Part shown: positions 8,629 through 16,199 of the stretch, in pieces
How positions within the stretch are numbered: the stretch's first letter is position 1
How the letters are laid out: the number at the start of each line of letters is the position of its first letter
Assembly: GCA_903878115.1 (NCBI GenBank)
Contig: CAIRGO010000290.1
Location: 1-33,792 of the forward strand
From: Akkermansiaceae bacterium
GTDB taxonomy: Bacteria > Verrucomicrobiota > Verrucomicrobiia > Verrucomicrobiales > Akkermansiaceae
Direction of reading: 5' to 3'
DNA length: 33,792 nt
Translations under genes and position numbers: made by a program
Notes under the pieces: generated by a model
The model's database searches: none
Told to the model about the DNA's origin: nothing
The model's input: the letters and a program-made list of their open reading frames with translations, nothing else

Positions 8629-8680
8629 AATGCTGTTAGGAAAACGAACCAATAACCAACCATTAACCACAACTAATATT

Positions 8681-10387
8681 ATGAGCTTTGCTCTGCAAGA
8701 ACCCGTTAATCAAGAACTGATTGACTTGATCGATTCCAAATTCCGCGAATTCCGCGAAGGTTCGATCCTTAAAGGAACTATCCTTGAAATCCGCCCACAA
8801 GTCGTTATCGTCGATATCGGCTACAAATCTGAGGGCGCCATCGCCTCTAACGAATTCGAAGACGATGAAATCGAAATCGGCGATGAAGTAGAAGTGCTTC
8901 TGGAGCGCTTAGAAAACGACGAAGGTATGGTCGTTCTCTCGAAAGAAAAAGCGGCTCATAAACAAAACTGGGACAAGATTGTCAAAGTGTTCCAAGACGG
9001 CGGACTTGTTCGCGGTAAGGTCAAAGCTGCTGTCAAAGGCGGTCTTACTGTTAACGTCGGCGTAGAAGCTTTCCTTCCTGGCTCACAAGTGGACATCATC
9101 CCACCAAAAGATCTCAACGAATACATCGGCAAAATTTACGAATTCAAGATCGTAAAAGTGAACGACGAACGCAAGAACGTGGTTCTTTCTCGTCGCGAAG
9201 TGATCGAAGCAGAACGTTCCGAACAACGTCAACGTTTCCTCGGCACTGTCTCCGCAAACGACAAAGTGATCGGCACCGTGAAAAATATCACCGACTTCGG
9301 CGCATTCGTCGATCTCGAGGGTATGGACGGCTTGCTCCACATCACCGACATGTCATGGGGTCGTATCAATCACCCAAGTGAAATGCTCCACATCGGTCAA
9401 GCACTTGAAGTTCTCATTCTTGAAGTCGATCGCGATAAAGAGCGCGTTTCTCTGGGTCTGAAACAAATGACCGAGAACCCATGGGCCGACATCGAAGCCC
9501 GTTTCCCTATCGGCACCCGCGTCGGTGGCAAGATCACCAAACTGCTCCCTTACGGCGCATTTTGCGAAATCGAAAAAGGCGTGGAAGGTCTGGTTCACGT
9601 TTCCGAACTCTCATGGGTCAAACGCATCACTCGCCCGAGCGATGTTCTTACCATCGGCCAGCAAATCGAAGCTGTGGTGCTTGGCATCAGCATCGACGAG
9701 CAAAAAATCTCCCTCGGCGTGCGTCAACTCGATGCAAACCCATGGGATGCCATCGAAACTCGTTTCCCGATCGGTGCTACCGTCAAAGGTCCTGTGCGTA
9801 ACCTCACAGCTTACGGTGCCTTTGTGGAACTAGAAGAAGGCATCGACGGTATGATCCACGTCTCCGATATGTCGTGGACTCGCAAGATCAATCATCCTTC
9901 GGAAGTCCTCAAAAAAGGCGACGAACTGGAAGCAATCGTGCTCTCGATCGACAAAGCAAACCAACGCGTTTCCCTCGGCATCAAGCAACTCGAAGGCGAC
10001 CCATGGAGTCTCATCGACAAGCGCTTCAAAGTCGGCGACATCGTCAAAGGCAAAGTGGCGAAAATTGCCAGCTTCGGTGCTTTCATCAGCCTGGAAGGCG
10101 ACATCGACGGACTCATCCACATTTCGCAATTGAGCGAAGATCATGTGGAAAAAGTCAAAGATGTGATCAAAGTCAACGACGAAGTAGAAGCCCGCGTGAT
10201 CAAAGTGGACAAAGTCGAGCGCCGCATCGGTCTCTCGATCAAAGCCCTCAGCTACAGCGAAGACCAACTCAAGAAAGAAAGCGCCAGTTTCGAAAGCCTG
10301 CGCCCTGCAAGCGAGATGGTCGGCCTGGAGCACGCCTTCAACCTCGCCTCCTCGACCGTCGAGGAATGGAGCCCAAGCGAAGAGTAA
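8681..10387 (+). CDS. rpsA: 30S ribosomal protein S1
   Basis: This 568-aa protein has six S1 (OB-fold) repeats, as in the 557-aa E. coli protein. They start near residues 28, 110, 194, 280, 366 and 453, with repeated signatures such as TDFGAFVDLEGMDGLLHITDMSW, LPYGAFCEIEKGVEGLVHVSELSW and ASFGAFISLEGDIDGLIHISQLS. S1 captures mRNAs for the 30S subunit by binding unstructured leaders, which fits the A/C-rich, Shine-Dalgarno-poor leaders seen here. I chose ATG 8681 (MSFALQEPV) over an in-frame ATG at 8603 because the 26 extra residues come from the structured leader and look non-coding. The gene is monocistronic, with its own promoter candidate upstream and a strong terminator downstream. Codon use is biased in the way expected of a highly expressed gene. 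Confidence 0.97.
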   Translation: MSFALQEPVNQELIDLIDSKFREFREGSILKGTILEIRPQVVIVDIGYKSEGAIASNEFEDDEIEIGDEVEVLLERLENDEGMVVLSKEKAAHKQNWDKIVKVFQDGGLVRGKVKAAVKGGLTVNVGVEAFLPGSQVDIIPPKDLNEYIGKIYEFKIVKVNDERKNVVLSRREVIEAERSEQRQRFLGTVSANDKVIGTVKNITDFGAFVDLEGMDGLLHITDMSWGRINHPSEMLHIGQALEVLILEVDRDKERVSLGLKQMTENPWADIEARFPIGTRVGGKITKLLPYGAFCEIEKGVEGLVHVSELSWVKRITRPSDVLTIGQQIEAVVLGISIDEQKISLGVRQLDANPWDAIETRFPIGATVKGPVRNLTAYGAFVELEEGIDGMIHVSDMSWTRKINHPSEVLKKGDELEAIVLSIDKANQRVSLGIKQLEGDPWSLIDKRFKVGDIVKGKVAKIASFGAFISLEGDIDGLIHISQLSEDHVEKVKDVIKVNDEVEARVIKVDKVERRIGLSIKALSYSEDQLKKESASFESLRPASEMVGLEHAFNLASSTVEEWSPSEE

Positions 10388-10410
10388 TCCTCGCCCGCAA
10401 CCAAACATTT

Positions 10411-10449
10411 CTAAAAAAGGCCGGAGAGAAATCTCCGGTCTTTTTTTTT
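10411..10449 (+). terminator. Rho-independent terminator of rpsA
   Basis: A perfect stem CCGGAGA / TCTCCGG (10421-10427 with 10432-10438) closes a GAAA tetraloop and is followed by nine T residues (10441-10449). It begins 33 bp after the rpsA stop. An A-run just before the stem could allow some function in the other direction. Confidence 0.92.
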
Positions 10450-10535
10450 GTGATGGGATCTAACGATTATTAGAGTGACGTAGTTTGCTATCTTGCCTAA
10501 GGATTGCAAAAATAAGTAGCGCATGACGGTGAACT

Positions 10536-11693
10536 ATGCTTGATTGCGCGCGCGTGAGTTTTTCTGCTCAATTCGAAGATTTGATGGCGCATCCCACACC
10601 GCTGATGCGGCGATTGGAACGCATGCTGTTGCCGACGAATGCGTTAGAAAAAATGGCGCGGGAAAGTTTGCAAATTACCCGTCGGCATTTCGGAAAAACG
10701 ATGCGACTTTTTGCACCGTTGTATTTATCGAACGAATGCGTGAACAATTGTTCCTATTGTGGGTTCTCGCGCGATAACGCGATTTTCCGCACCACTCTCT
10801 CGGTCGATCAAGTGGAACGCGAGGCGCGACACGTCTATGATCTAGGATTTCGCAATTTGTTGTTAGTCGCTGGCGAGCATCCGAAGTTTGTTTCAGACGG
10901 CTACTTGCAAGCCTGTCTTGATCGATTGAAGCCAATGATGCCCACGCTCGCGATCGAAGTGGGGCCGATGGAAGATCAGCAGTATGCAGAAATTGTCGAA
11001 CACGGCGCGGAAGGGCTGATCGTCTATCAGGAAACCTATCATCGCCCGACCTACCAAACTCTCCACACTGCTGGTCCGAAAAAGAATTTCGATTGGCGGC
11101 TCGACTGCCCCGAGCGCGCCTACGCGGGTGGCTTTCGGCGCATTGGGATTGGTGCGCTTTTTGGTCTCGCGAATTGGAAGTATGAAGCGCTCGCCCTCGC
11201 GGCGCATTTGGAATACTTGATGAAACATTGTTGGAAGGCGCAGTTCACGATTGCCTTTCCGCGGATGCGTCCGTATGCGGGGAATTATCAATACACCGCC
11301 GATCCTGATTTATTTTTGCCTGATGCTGCATTGTTGCAATTGATCGCTGCGTTTCGTATTTGTTTTCCTACTGTTGGCATCGTGCTCTCCACGCGCGAGC
11401 CCGCTCCACTGCGTGATGCCCTCGCGACACTAGGCGTCACCCACATGTCAGCCGGCGCAAAAACCGAACCAGGGGGCTACACCGGTGCTGGCAGCGATGA
11501 TTTGCATCTCACCACCAAAGGTCGTCGCGTGGAACTGACAGAAAAAACGGGTTGTGAAAAAGCCACCGAGCAATTTCAAATCAGCGATACCCGCAGCCCC
11601 GCAGAAGTCGCCGCGATGTTGCGTAGCAAACAACTCGACCCGGTATGGAAAGACTGGGATGAAGCCATCCTCGCCCATGCGGATATTGGTTAG
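10536..11693 (+). CDS. thiH: 2-iminoacetate synthase ThiH (tyrosine lyase, radical SAM)
   Basis: ThiH cleaves tyrosine to dehydroglycine (2-iminoacetate) and p-cresol, supplying part of the thiazole ring of thiamine in the anaerobic-type pathway. The protein is 385 aa (E. coli 377). The radical SAM cluster motif Cys68-x3-Cys72-x2-Cys75 lies in PLYLSNECVNNCSYCGFS, which closely matches the E. coli block. The BATS domain occupies the C-terminal third (FPRMRPYAG, STREPAPLRDALATLGVTHMSAGAKTEPGGY). The other thiazole genes (thiG, thiS, thiF) are not in the window, so this copy stands apart from a thi operon. ATG 10536 gives a full-length protein; an ATG at 10584 is a possible shorter start. The pdxJ gene follows after 95 bp, so both cofactor genes lie side by side but probably have separate promoters. 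Confidence 0.93.
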   Translation: MLDCARVSFSAQFEDLMAHPTPLMRRLERMLLPTNALEKMARESLQITRRHFGKTMRLFAPLYLSNECVNNCSYCGFSRDNAIFRTTLSVDQVEREARHVYDLGFRNLLLVAGEHPKFVSDGYLQACLDRLKPMMPTLAIEVGPMEDQQYAEIVEHGAEGLIVYQETYHRPTYQTLHTAGPKKNFDWRLDCPERAYAGGFRRIGIGALFGLANWKYEALALAAHLEYLMKHCWKAQFTIAFPRMRPYAGNYQYTADPDLFLPDAALLQLIAAFRICFPTVGIVLSTREPAPLRDALATLGVTHMSAGAKTEPGGYTGAGSDDLHLTTKGRRVELTEKTGCEKATEQFQISDTRSPAEVAAMLRSKQLDPVWKDWDEAILAHADIG

Positions 11694-11754
11694 ATGATGG
11701 AATAGGACTGAGCGTTGATTCTGTCAGTATTTTCATCCATTTCATCATAATCAC

Positions 11755-11783
11755 TGGCATATCTTCACTCGCTAGTTTATAGA
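11755..11783 (+). promoter_or_regulatory. Candidate pdxJ promoter placing the start codon at the transcript 5' end
   Basis: TGGCAT (11755-11760) and TATAGA (11778-11783) are spaced by 17 nt. Only 5 nt separate the -10 hexamer from the ATG at 11789, so the mRNA would be leaderless or nearly so. An AGAAAGG just before the ATG could serve as a weak ribosome binding site if transcription starts further upstream. Confidence 0.45.
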
Positions 11784-11788
11784 AAGGC

Positions 11789-12535
11789 ATGTCATTATTG
11801 TTAGGGGTAAATGTGGATCATGTGGCGACTCTGCGGCAGGCTCGTTATGCATTGCTTCCTGATTCGCCGAATGCGGAACCGTGTCCGTTGCAGGCCTCAT
11901 TGGACGCCATTGCTGGTGGGGCCGATTCCATTACCATCCACGTACGTGGTGACCGTCGTCACATGCAAGAGCGTGATGCGTTTCGAATTCGTGAGGCGAT
12001 TTCCGTGCCATTGAATTTAGAAATGGGCGTCACTGCAGAAATGATTGATATCGCCCTGCGCCTGCAACCTGAGTTTGTCTGTCTGGTGCCAGAAACCCGC
12101 GAGGAAGTAACGACCGAAGGGGGATTGGACGTTGTCACCCGCCGCCGTGAAGTAGGTGATTGCATACGACTGATGCAGAAAGCAGGGATCAAAGTGAGCC
12201 TCTTTATTGATCCAGTGATCGATCAAGTCCGCACCGCCGCCGAGCTCGGTGCCGAGATGGTGGAGCTGCACACAGGTTGTTTTGGCAATGCCATCGGTGA
12301 AGATGTGGACAAAGAAATTTCACGTCTCGCCAGCGCCGCGCTGATCGGTCACGAAGCAGGAATCCAAGTCAACGCTGGTCATGGCATCAATTATCAAAAT
12401 TGCCGATTGTTAGAAAATGTCGCGCATTTGAGCGAATACAACATCGGTCATAGCATCGTCGCCCGTGCTATGCGCGTCGGCATGGAACAAGCCGTGCGTG
12501 AGATGAAAATGCTGATGGAGAATTATGCTCAGTAA
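11789..12535 (+). CDS. pdxJ: Pyridoxine 5'-phosphate synthase PdxJ
   Basis: PdxJ condenses 1-deoxyxylulose 5-phosphate with 3-amino-2-oxopropyl phosphate in the last ring-forming step of DXP-dependent vitamin B6 synthesis. The 248-aa protein is a TIM barrel like the 243-aa E. coli enzyme. It keeps the N-terminal GVNVDHVATLRQAR, catalytic His51, catalytic Glu78 in LNLEMGVTAEM, EVTTEGGLDV, and the C-terminal His in VNAGHGINYQN. Two differences from the E. coli protein stand out: HVRGDRRH where HLREDRRH is usual (Gly54 for Glu), and a longer loop after the first motif (LPDSPNAEPCPLQAS). Neither removes a catalytic residue, so activity is expected. It converges with the peroxidase gene, leaving 21 bp between the two stop codons and no clear terminator. 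Confidence 0.96.
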   Translation: MSLLLGVNVDHVATLRQARYALLPDSPNAEPCPLQASLDAIAGGADSITIHVRGDRRHMQERDAFRIREAISVPLNLEMGVTAEMIDIALRLQPEFVCLVPETREEVTTEGGLDVVTRRREVGDCIRLMQKAGIKVSLFIDPVIDQVRTAAELGAEMVELHTGCFGNAIGEDVDKEISRLASAALIGHEAGIQVNAGHGINYQNCRLLENVAHLSEYNIGHSIVARAMRVGMEQAVREMKMLMENYAQ

Positions 12536-12556
12536 GTTCCTAGCTCGTGCCACTTT

Positions 12557-13840
12557 TTAGCGATCATCCTGTGACTCATGCTTGCCACCCTCAGGGCCCA
12601 CGGCTTTATACACGGGATCTAGTCGGTGCGTGGCATCAGTAAACAAATGGCGCACTTGATTGGTGCTGGGCGTGTTAGGCGGAGCTTTGGGCAGTGTCAA
12701 TTTTTGCGCTTTCATAACTAGCAGTGTTTCATCGGTAAAAGCCGACATCAGCGCCACGAGATCATTTTCCTGTTGTTCACTGAGCCCTAAATTGCCCGCA
12801 TCTTTGTGGTTCACGGTGGCGGGATAATCGGTAGTTCCCCAGCGATCTGGTTGCAGATCACGGCGGTTATAAAATTCGATGACTTCACGCAGCGTGGCGA
12901 GCGAGCCATTATGCATATACGGCGCGGTAAGTTCGATATTTCGCAACGAAGGAGCGCGGAATAGTCCCACCTCTTCTTTTCTGCCAGTGATGCCGCCAAG
13001 ACCAAGATCGGCCTTGCCACGACTGGGCACCCCGAGGTTGTCGTAGCCGAAGTCGCTCAACAGCGGGTGAGGCCACGCATCGCTCTCTAACAAATGGCAT
13101 TGCGCACATTTTCCCGCATGCTGAAATACCTCAAGGCCGCGTTTTTCGGCGGCGTTCAGCGCGGCATCGTCACCATCCAAGTAGCGATCGATGCGCGCGG
13201 AAAATGGGCGGAAAAGTGGTTCTTTCAAAAATTCTGCCAATGCCCGAAACGCATAATGATTCACCTGTGCATCATCGGCCCACGCCGCCGCGCCTAACCA
13301 TTGCTGAAATTCCTTGGCGTAAGCGGCATGTCGCAGGCGTTTCGCTAACTCGGCCGCATTTGGCAAATTCATTTCATTGCTGCTAAAAAATGGCGAGTGC
13401 ACTTGTTGAAATATATCGTTCGCCCTGCCGTCATAAAACAATCCGCCTTCGGGAATAAATACTTCTGCCCCCTGCTCGTCGATTTTTTCGTCGCGCATCA
13501 ATGACGGAATCAGTGCGGCATACATAAGCGAAGGGGCATTGCGTGCGCCCTCTTTCCCAGCAACCGCGCCTAACGAAACGGCTCGCGGATCAGCAAAGGC
13601 ATGCTGCGCATCATGGCACGATTGACAACTTTGGCCGATGGGTTGTGAAAGGCTGCGATCCTCAAAAATACGCCGACCAAGCGCAGCAGCACCCTGCATA
13701 CTGCGCGATTCTGCGGACATCACCTCGGCATACCCAAGCAGGGGAGCGCGCGCGATTGGTTTTTCCTCAGCGGCCAGACACGCCACGCCATGGATCACGA
13801 CGAACGCGAGTAGGCAGCGAGAATGATGCAGAGAAGGCAC
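12557..13840 (-). CDS. Di-haem cytochrome c peroxidase / MauG family protein
   Basis: This periplasmic enzyme family reduces hydrogen peroxide with electrons from small cytochromes, or oxidises other substrates in MauG-like members. Two c-type haem motifs are visible: Cys72-x-x-Cys75-His76 (CQSCHDAQHAFADPR) and Cys245-x-x-Cys248-His249 (CAQCHLLESDAWPH). Family landmarks include FYDGRAND, and FRAPSLRNIELTAPYMHNGSLATLREVIEFYN near the C-terminus. The frame is open up to 13987, but I prefer the GTG at 13840. It gives a clean signal peptide (SRCLLAFVVIHGVACLA then AEEKP), whereas the upstream extension overlaps the divergent rlmB start region. The resulting 427 aa fits the family. Whether it is a true peroxidase cannot be told from sequence alone. 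Confidence 0.9.
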   Translation of the reverse strand: MPSLHHSRCLLAFVVIHGVACLAAEEKPIARAPLLGYAEVMSAESRSMQGAAALGRRIFEDRSLSQPIGQSCQSCHDAQHAFADPRAVSLGAVAGKEGARNAPSLMYAALIPSLMRDEKIDEQGAEVFIPEGGLFYDGRANDIFQQVHSPFFSSNEMNLPNAAELAKRLRHAAYAKEFQQWLGAAAWADDAQVNHYAFRALAEFLKEPLFRPFSARIDRYLDGDDAALNAAEKRGLEVFQHAGKCAQCHLLESDAWPHPLLSDFGYDNLGVPSRGKADLGLGGITGRKEEVGLFRAPSLRNIELTAPYMHNGSLATLREVIEFYNRRDLQPDRWGTTDYPATVNHKDAGNLGLSEQQENDLVALMSAFTDETLLVMKAQKLTLPKAPPNTPSTNQVRHLFTDATHRLDPVYKAVGPEGGKHESQDDR

Positions 13841-13892
13841 CAGTGCAGCGTAACGAGTCAGCGAATAAATGGCAAGTCTATCGCTCCCATGG

Positions 13893-13921
13893 TTGCATAG
13901 TTGGCAAAAGTTATCTACACT
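13893..13921 (+). promoter_or_regulatory. Candidate promoter of the rlmB-phosphoesterase unit
   Basis: TTGCAT (13893-13898) and TACACT (13916-13921) are separated by 17 nt. The predicted start of transcription near 13928 coincides with an in-frame GTG, again suggesting a leaderless message. An alternative TTG start at 13901 would lie inside this promoter and is therefore less likely. Confidence 0.5.
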
Positions 13922-13927
13922 TTCGGC

Positions 13928-14524
13928 GTGAAGAATTTCCGGAAAAATCCAAGAGATCGTGATGATACAGCTCGTGAGAACCGCCATGTGCGGAATGTTG
14001 CCCCAGAAGCGGAGGCGATCCCTGCGCGCAATGAAGATGATGTTTGGGATTTATTAACCGCAGCAAAAAATCCGTTAGTGCTGATTCTTGATTGCATTCA
14101 AGACGTGCACAACCTCGGAGCGATCCTGCGCACTGCCGATGGCGCGGGCGTGACGGCAGTCGTTGCGCCTAAGGATAAAGCGGCATCGATCACTGAAACG
14201 GTGCGTCGCGTATCGACCGGTGCTGCTGATTGGGTGCCCTTTTTCCAAGTCACGAACTTGGCGCGGTTCATGGAAAAACTTAAAGAAGTCGGCGTGTGGA
14301 TCGTCGGCACATCGGATAAGTGCGACAAGACAATTTACCAAATGGATCTCAAGGGACCCATCGCCCTAGTCATGGGAGCTGAAGGAAAAGGCATGCGTCG
14401 TTTGACCGAAGAAAATTGCGATTTTCTGTGCAAATTGCCCATGGCGGGAAAAGTCGAGTGCCTGAATGTTTCTGTGGCCACTGGCATTTGCCTCTATGAA
14501 ACAGTGCGACAACGCAAGATGTGA
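13928..14524 (+). CDS. rlmB: TrmH/SpoU-family rRNA 2'-O-methyltransferase (RlmB-like, short N-terminus)
   Basis: SPOUT-class enzymes of this group transfer methyl from SAM to a ribose 2'-OH; RlmB acts on G2251 of 23S rRNA. The three SpoU motifs are intact: HNLGAILRTADGAG, IALVMGAEGKGMRRLTEENCD, and LPMAGKVECLNVSVATGICLYE. The stretch VTNLARFMEKLKEVGVWIVGTSDKCDKTIYQ follows E. coli RlmB closely. The protein is 198 aa from GTG 13928 (207 aa from TTG 13901), shorter than the 243-aa E. coli enzyme, and most of the N-terminal substrate-binding domain is missing. Target specificity is therefore uncertain; a tRNA or another rRNA site is possible. Its TGA overlaps the ATG of the phosphoesterase (TGATG), which implies translational coupling. 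Confidence 0.85.
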   Translation: MKNFRKNPRDRDDTARENRHVRNVAPEAEAIPARNEDDVWDLLTAAKNPLVLILDCIQDVHNLGAILRTADGAGVTAVVAPKDKAASITETVRRVSTGAADWVPFFQVTNLARFMEKLKEVGVWIVGTSDKCDKTIYQMDLKGPIALVMGAEGKGMRRLTEENCDFLCKLPMAGKVECLNVSVATGICLYETVRQRKM

Positions 14525-15321
14525 TGAAGCAACCTGTGCTCATACTTTCTGATCTGCATCTAGGTCATAGCGCGTCTGTGATCGATGATATCACCGCTCT
14601 TGAACCCTTAATCGCAGGTGCAGGCACGCTGATCATCAATGGCGATACTTGGCAGGAGTTAGCCAACGATTTTCGTGTCGTAGGAAAAAAATTGTTAGAT
14701 GATTTGCATACTATGTGCTCAGCGCGAGGGATCGATCTGGTATTGATCCAAGGAAACCACGATCCCGAGACTGGTCAAGTTGGTTACATGCCACTAGCTG
14801 GTGGTAAGATCATTCTGACCCACGGAGATTGCGTATTTCCGGAAGGCGCGCCATGGAGCCGCATGGTCTCAAAGCGCAAAAATGAATTGCGACAGATTTT
14901 TCTTACTACAAACATAGTAACAATCGAAGATCGTATCGCACTTGCGAAAAAAGTAGCGCAGCTATTGATCCCGCCGACGTATCCGAAGAGTCGCAATCGT
15001 TTGCTGCGAATCTGGGATGCTGTCACGCCGCCAAGTCGTGCGCTGCGGATGATCATTTCTTGGCTTTGCATGGTCAGTGAAACCAGAAAATTTCGCAACA
15101 GATTTTTTCCCCAGTGTGAGATTCTTGTCTGCGGGCATTTTCATCGCGCAGGGATCTGGGATGAAAAAAATCTTTTAGTTATCAACACCGGTTCATTCAT
15201 GCCGCCGGGCGGAGCCTATTGGTGCGAGTGGAATGAGGGATTATTCACCGTGGGAATGGTCAAAAAATCCGAATCTGCATTTGCACGCGGAGAAATCCTT
15301 GGAGTGTGGAAAATTCCCTAA
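14524..15321 (+). CDS. Calcineurin-like metallophosphoesterase (UDP-2,3-diacylglucosamine hydrolase-like)
   Basis: This 265-aa protein carries the two-metal phosphoesterase motifs in order: Asp10-x-His12 (SDLHLGH), Gly-Asp41 (INGDTW), Asn78-His79 (QGNHD), HGD (ILTHGDCVFP) and GHFH (CGHFHRAG). The layout resembles LpxH-type enzymes, which release lipid X from UDP-2,3-diacylglucosamine in lipid A synthesis, but the middle insertion (about 105-180) is longer and basic/aromatic. I would not assign lpxH without a search. ATG 14524 shares its A with the upstream TGA; a GTG at 14521 is a less likely start. The first hairpin of the RNA-like array begins 11 bp after its stop and may end this transcript. 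Confidence 0.8.
   Translation: MKQPVLILSDLHLGHSASVIDDITALEPLIAGAGTLIINGDTWQELANDFRVVGKKLLDDLHTMCSARGIDLVLIQGNHDPETGQVGYMPLAGGKIILTHGDCVFPEGAPWSRMVSKRKNELRQIFLTTNIVTIEDRIALAKKVAQLLIPPTYPKSRNRLLRIWDAVTPPSRALRMIISWLCMVSETRKFRNRFFPQCEILVCGHFHRAGIWDEKNLLVINTGSFMPPGGAYWCEWNEGLFTVGMVKKSESAFARGEILGVWKIP
14904..14919. repeat. Dyad TACTAY-N4-RTAGTA inside the phosphoesterase gene
   Basis: TACTACAAACATAGTA here is the exact reverse complement of the dyad at 4939-4954, and the identity extends one more base to 17 nt. It is within codons for LTTNIVT. A role at an intragenic position is uncertain. Confidence 0.5.
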
Positions 15322-15331
15322 CAAAAAAAGT

Positions 15332-15454
15332 GGGTGGCGAATCCTCTGGTACTCAACCGATTCGCCACCCCTTTAGCGTTACTGTCGGAAAACCCATAAC
15401 CAACAGCAACAATCAAAGTTAAGCGAAAAGCGTGCCAACATTTTTCGCTTTTTT
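15332..15454 (+). ncRNA. Tandem structured RNA-like unit 1
   Basis: Hairpin 1 is a perfect 12-bp stem (15332-15343 with 15359-15370) with a 15-nt loop containing GGT/ACC that can pair internally. Hairpin 2 presents the box loop AAAACCCATAA between GG (15387-15388) and CC (15400-15401), extended by GTTACTGT/ACAGCAAC with two A-C mismatches. Hairpin 3 is a perfect 9-bp stem AAGCGAAAA / TTTTCGCTT (15421-15429 with 15442-15450), with GCGTGCCAA in its loop and a T-run after it, as in an intrinsic terminator. No ORF runs through the unit. The strand is assigned from the terminator. Confidence 0.55.
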
Positions 15455-15500
15455 GATTATGAAAATTTTTCTTGTTAGATCGAAATTTGAAAAGTTATTG

Positions 15501-15737
15501 CCCACAGATTTAAAGGATTTTCACAGATAAGAGATTGACGATTTCATCTGATTTTAGCGTGGAAATTTTGTCAAATTTTGCCCTTAATTCTCAACAATCT
15601 CGTTTTTCATCTTTCCTTTATCCTTGGTAAAAAATCAAATCTTAGCTATCTTCGTGTCTTTGCTAGCTTTGCGGTTAATCTAACTGCATTTTTTCTTTGA
15701 AGAAATGATCTCGCGCAGAGACGCAGAGAAGAGGAGA
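15501..15737. repeat. Cluster of three dispersed-repeat-like stretches
   Basis: Three stretches have the look of short intergenic repeats I recall from many unrelated bacterial genomes: CCCACAGATT...TCACAGATAA (15501-15530), TTCGTGTCTTTGCTAGC followed by TTTGCGGTTAATC (about 15650-15680), and TCTCGCGCAGAGACGCAGAG (about 15709-15728). Each is degenerate. Only one copy of each occurs in this window, so the call rests on resemblance and not on repetition seen here. Confidence 0.35.
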
Positions 15738-15839
15738 AATTGACGATTTATGATTTTTAACTGTTGATTTTTGATTTGTGAAAATACATTGCGTTAAAAC
15801 TTACTAATTGTTTTCTAGCTCCATAAAAAACAAAAAAGT

Positions 15840-15960
15840 GGGCGGTGAATCCTATGGTTCATGACCGATTCACCGCCCCTTTGTGTCGCCCAAGGAAACC
15901 CAAAACCAATAAGCGACAAAAATAAATAAGCGATAGCCGTGCCAAGTTTTTGATTTTTTG
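15840..15960 (+). ncRNA. Tandem structured RNA-like unit 2
   Basis: Hairpin 1 is a perfect 12-bp stem (15840-15851 with 15867-15878) whose 15-nt loop again contains GGT/ACC. Compared with unit 1, two base pairs have changed on both sides (T-A to C-G and C-G to T-A), so pairing is kept. The box GGAAACCCAAAACC (15894-15907) is enclosed by TGTCGC / GCGACA (15884-15889 with 15913-15918). The CGTGCCAAG element and T-rich tail follow; the terminal stem is weak here (CAAAAA/TTTTTG). The downstream flank also matches that of unit 1 (ATGAAAATTTT, then GTTAGAT), so the copies arose by duplication of about 150 bp. Confidence 0.55.
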
Positions 15961-16004
15961 ATTGTATGAAAATTTTGCATCATTCGGTTAGATGACCGTA
16001 CAAA

Positions 16005-16134
16005 TGTAACGGGTTGATATCCCCCGACATCAACCCGTTACAAATATATGATGAAATACAAACTTTGGAAAACCCAAGAACCAATAGTCTGCTAAATGAA
16101 TAAAGCGAGATGCGTGCCAAGTATCTCATTTTTG
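16005..16134 (+). ncRNA. Tandem structured RNA-like unit 3
   Basis: Hairpin 1 is a perfect 14-bp stem (16005-16018 with 16029-16042) with a C-rich 10-nt loop. Hairpin 2 pairs ACT-TTGG (16062-16068) with CCAA-T-AGT (16081-16088) around the loop AAAACCCAAGAA. Hairpin 3 is GAGAT / ATCTC (16107-16111 with 16123-16127) around GCGTGCCAAGT, followed by ATTTTTG. Hairpin 1 has a different sequence from units 1 and 2 but keeps the same position relative to the box. Confidence 0.55.
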
Positions 16135-16199
16135 TTACAAATGAAACCTTTTCATGGCTCTGCACGCTCCTCATCGGTAGAAATCACTAGAAAAAGCAA

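Larger units (their letters stand above)
8339..8680. other. Divergent intergenic region between the DUF6288 gene and rpsA
   Basis: This 342-bp gap carries both outgoing promoters. The right half contains the rpsA promoter candidate (8526-8553), the structured leader (8581-8628) and an A/C-rich start-proximal stretch up to 8680. The left half, next to the DUF6288 start, is AT-rich, and I could not assign a promoter to it with confidence. No small gene is supported. Confidence 0.5.

Noticed and set aside
8603-8680. Upstream ATG extending rpsA by 26 residues
   Set aside because: The extension covers the structured and A/C-rich leader, and the S1 family N-terminus fits ATG 8681.
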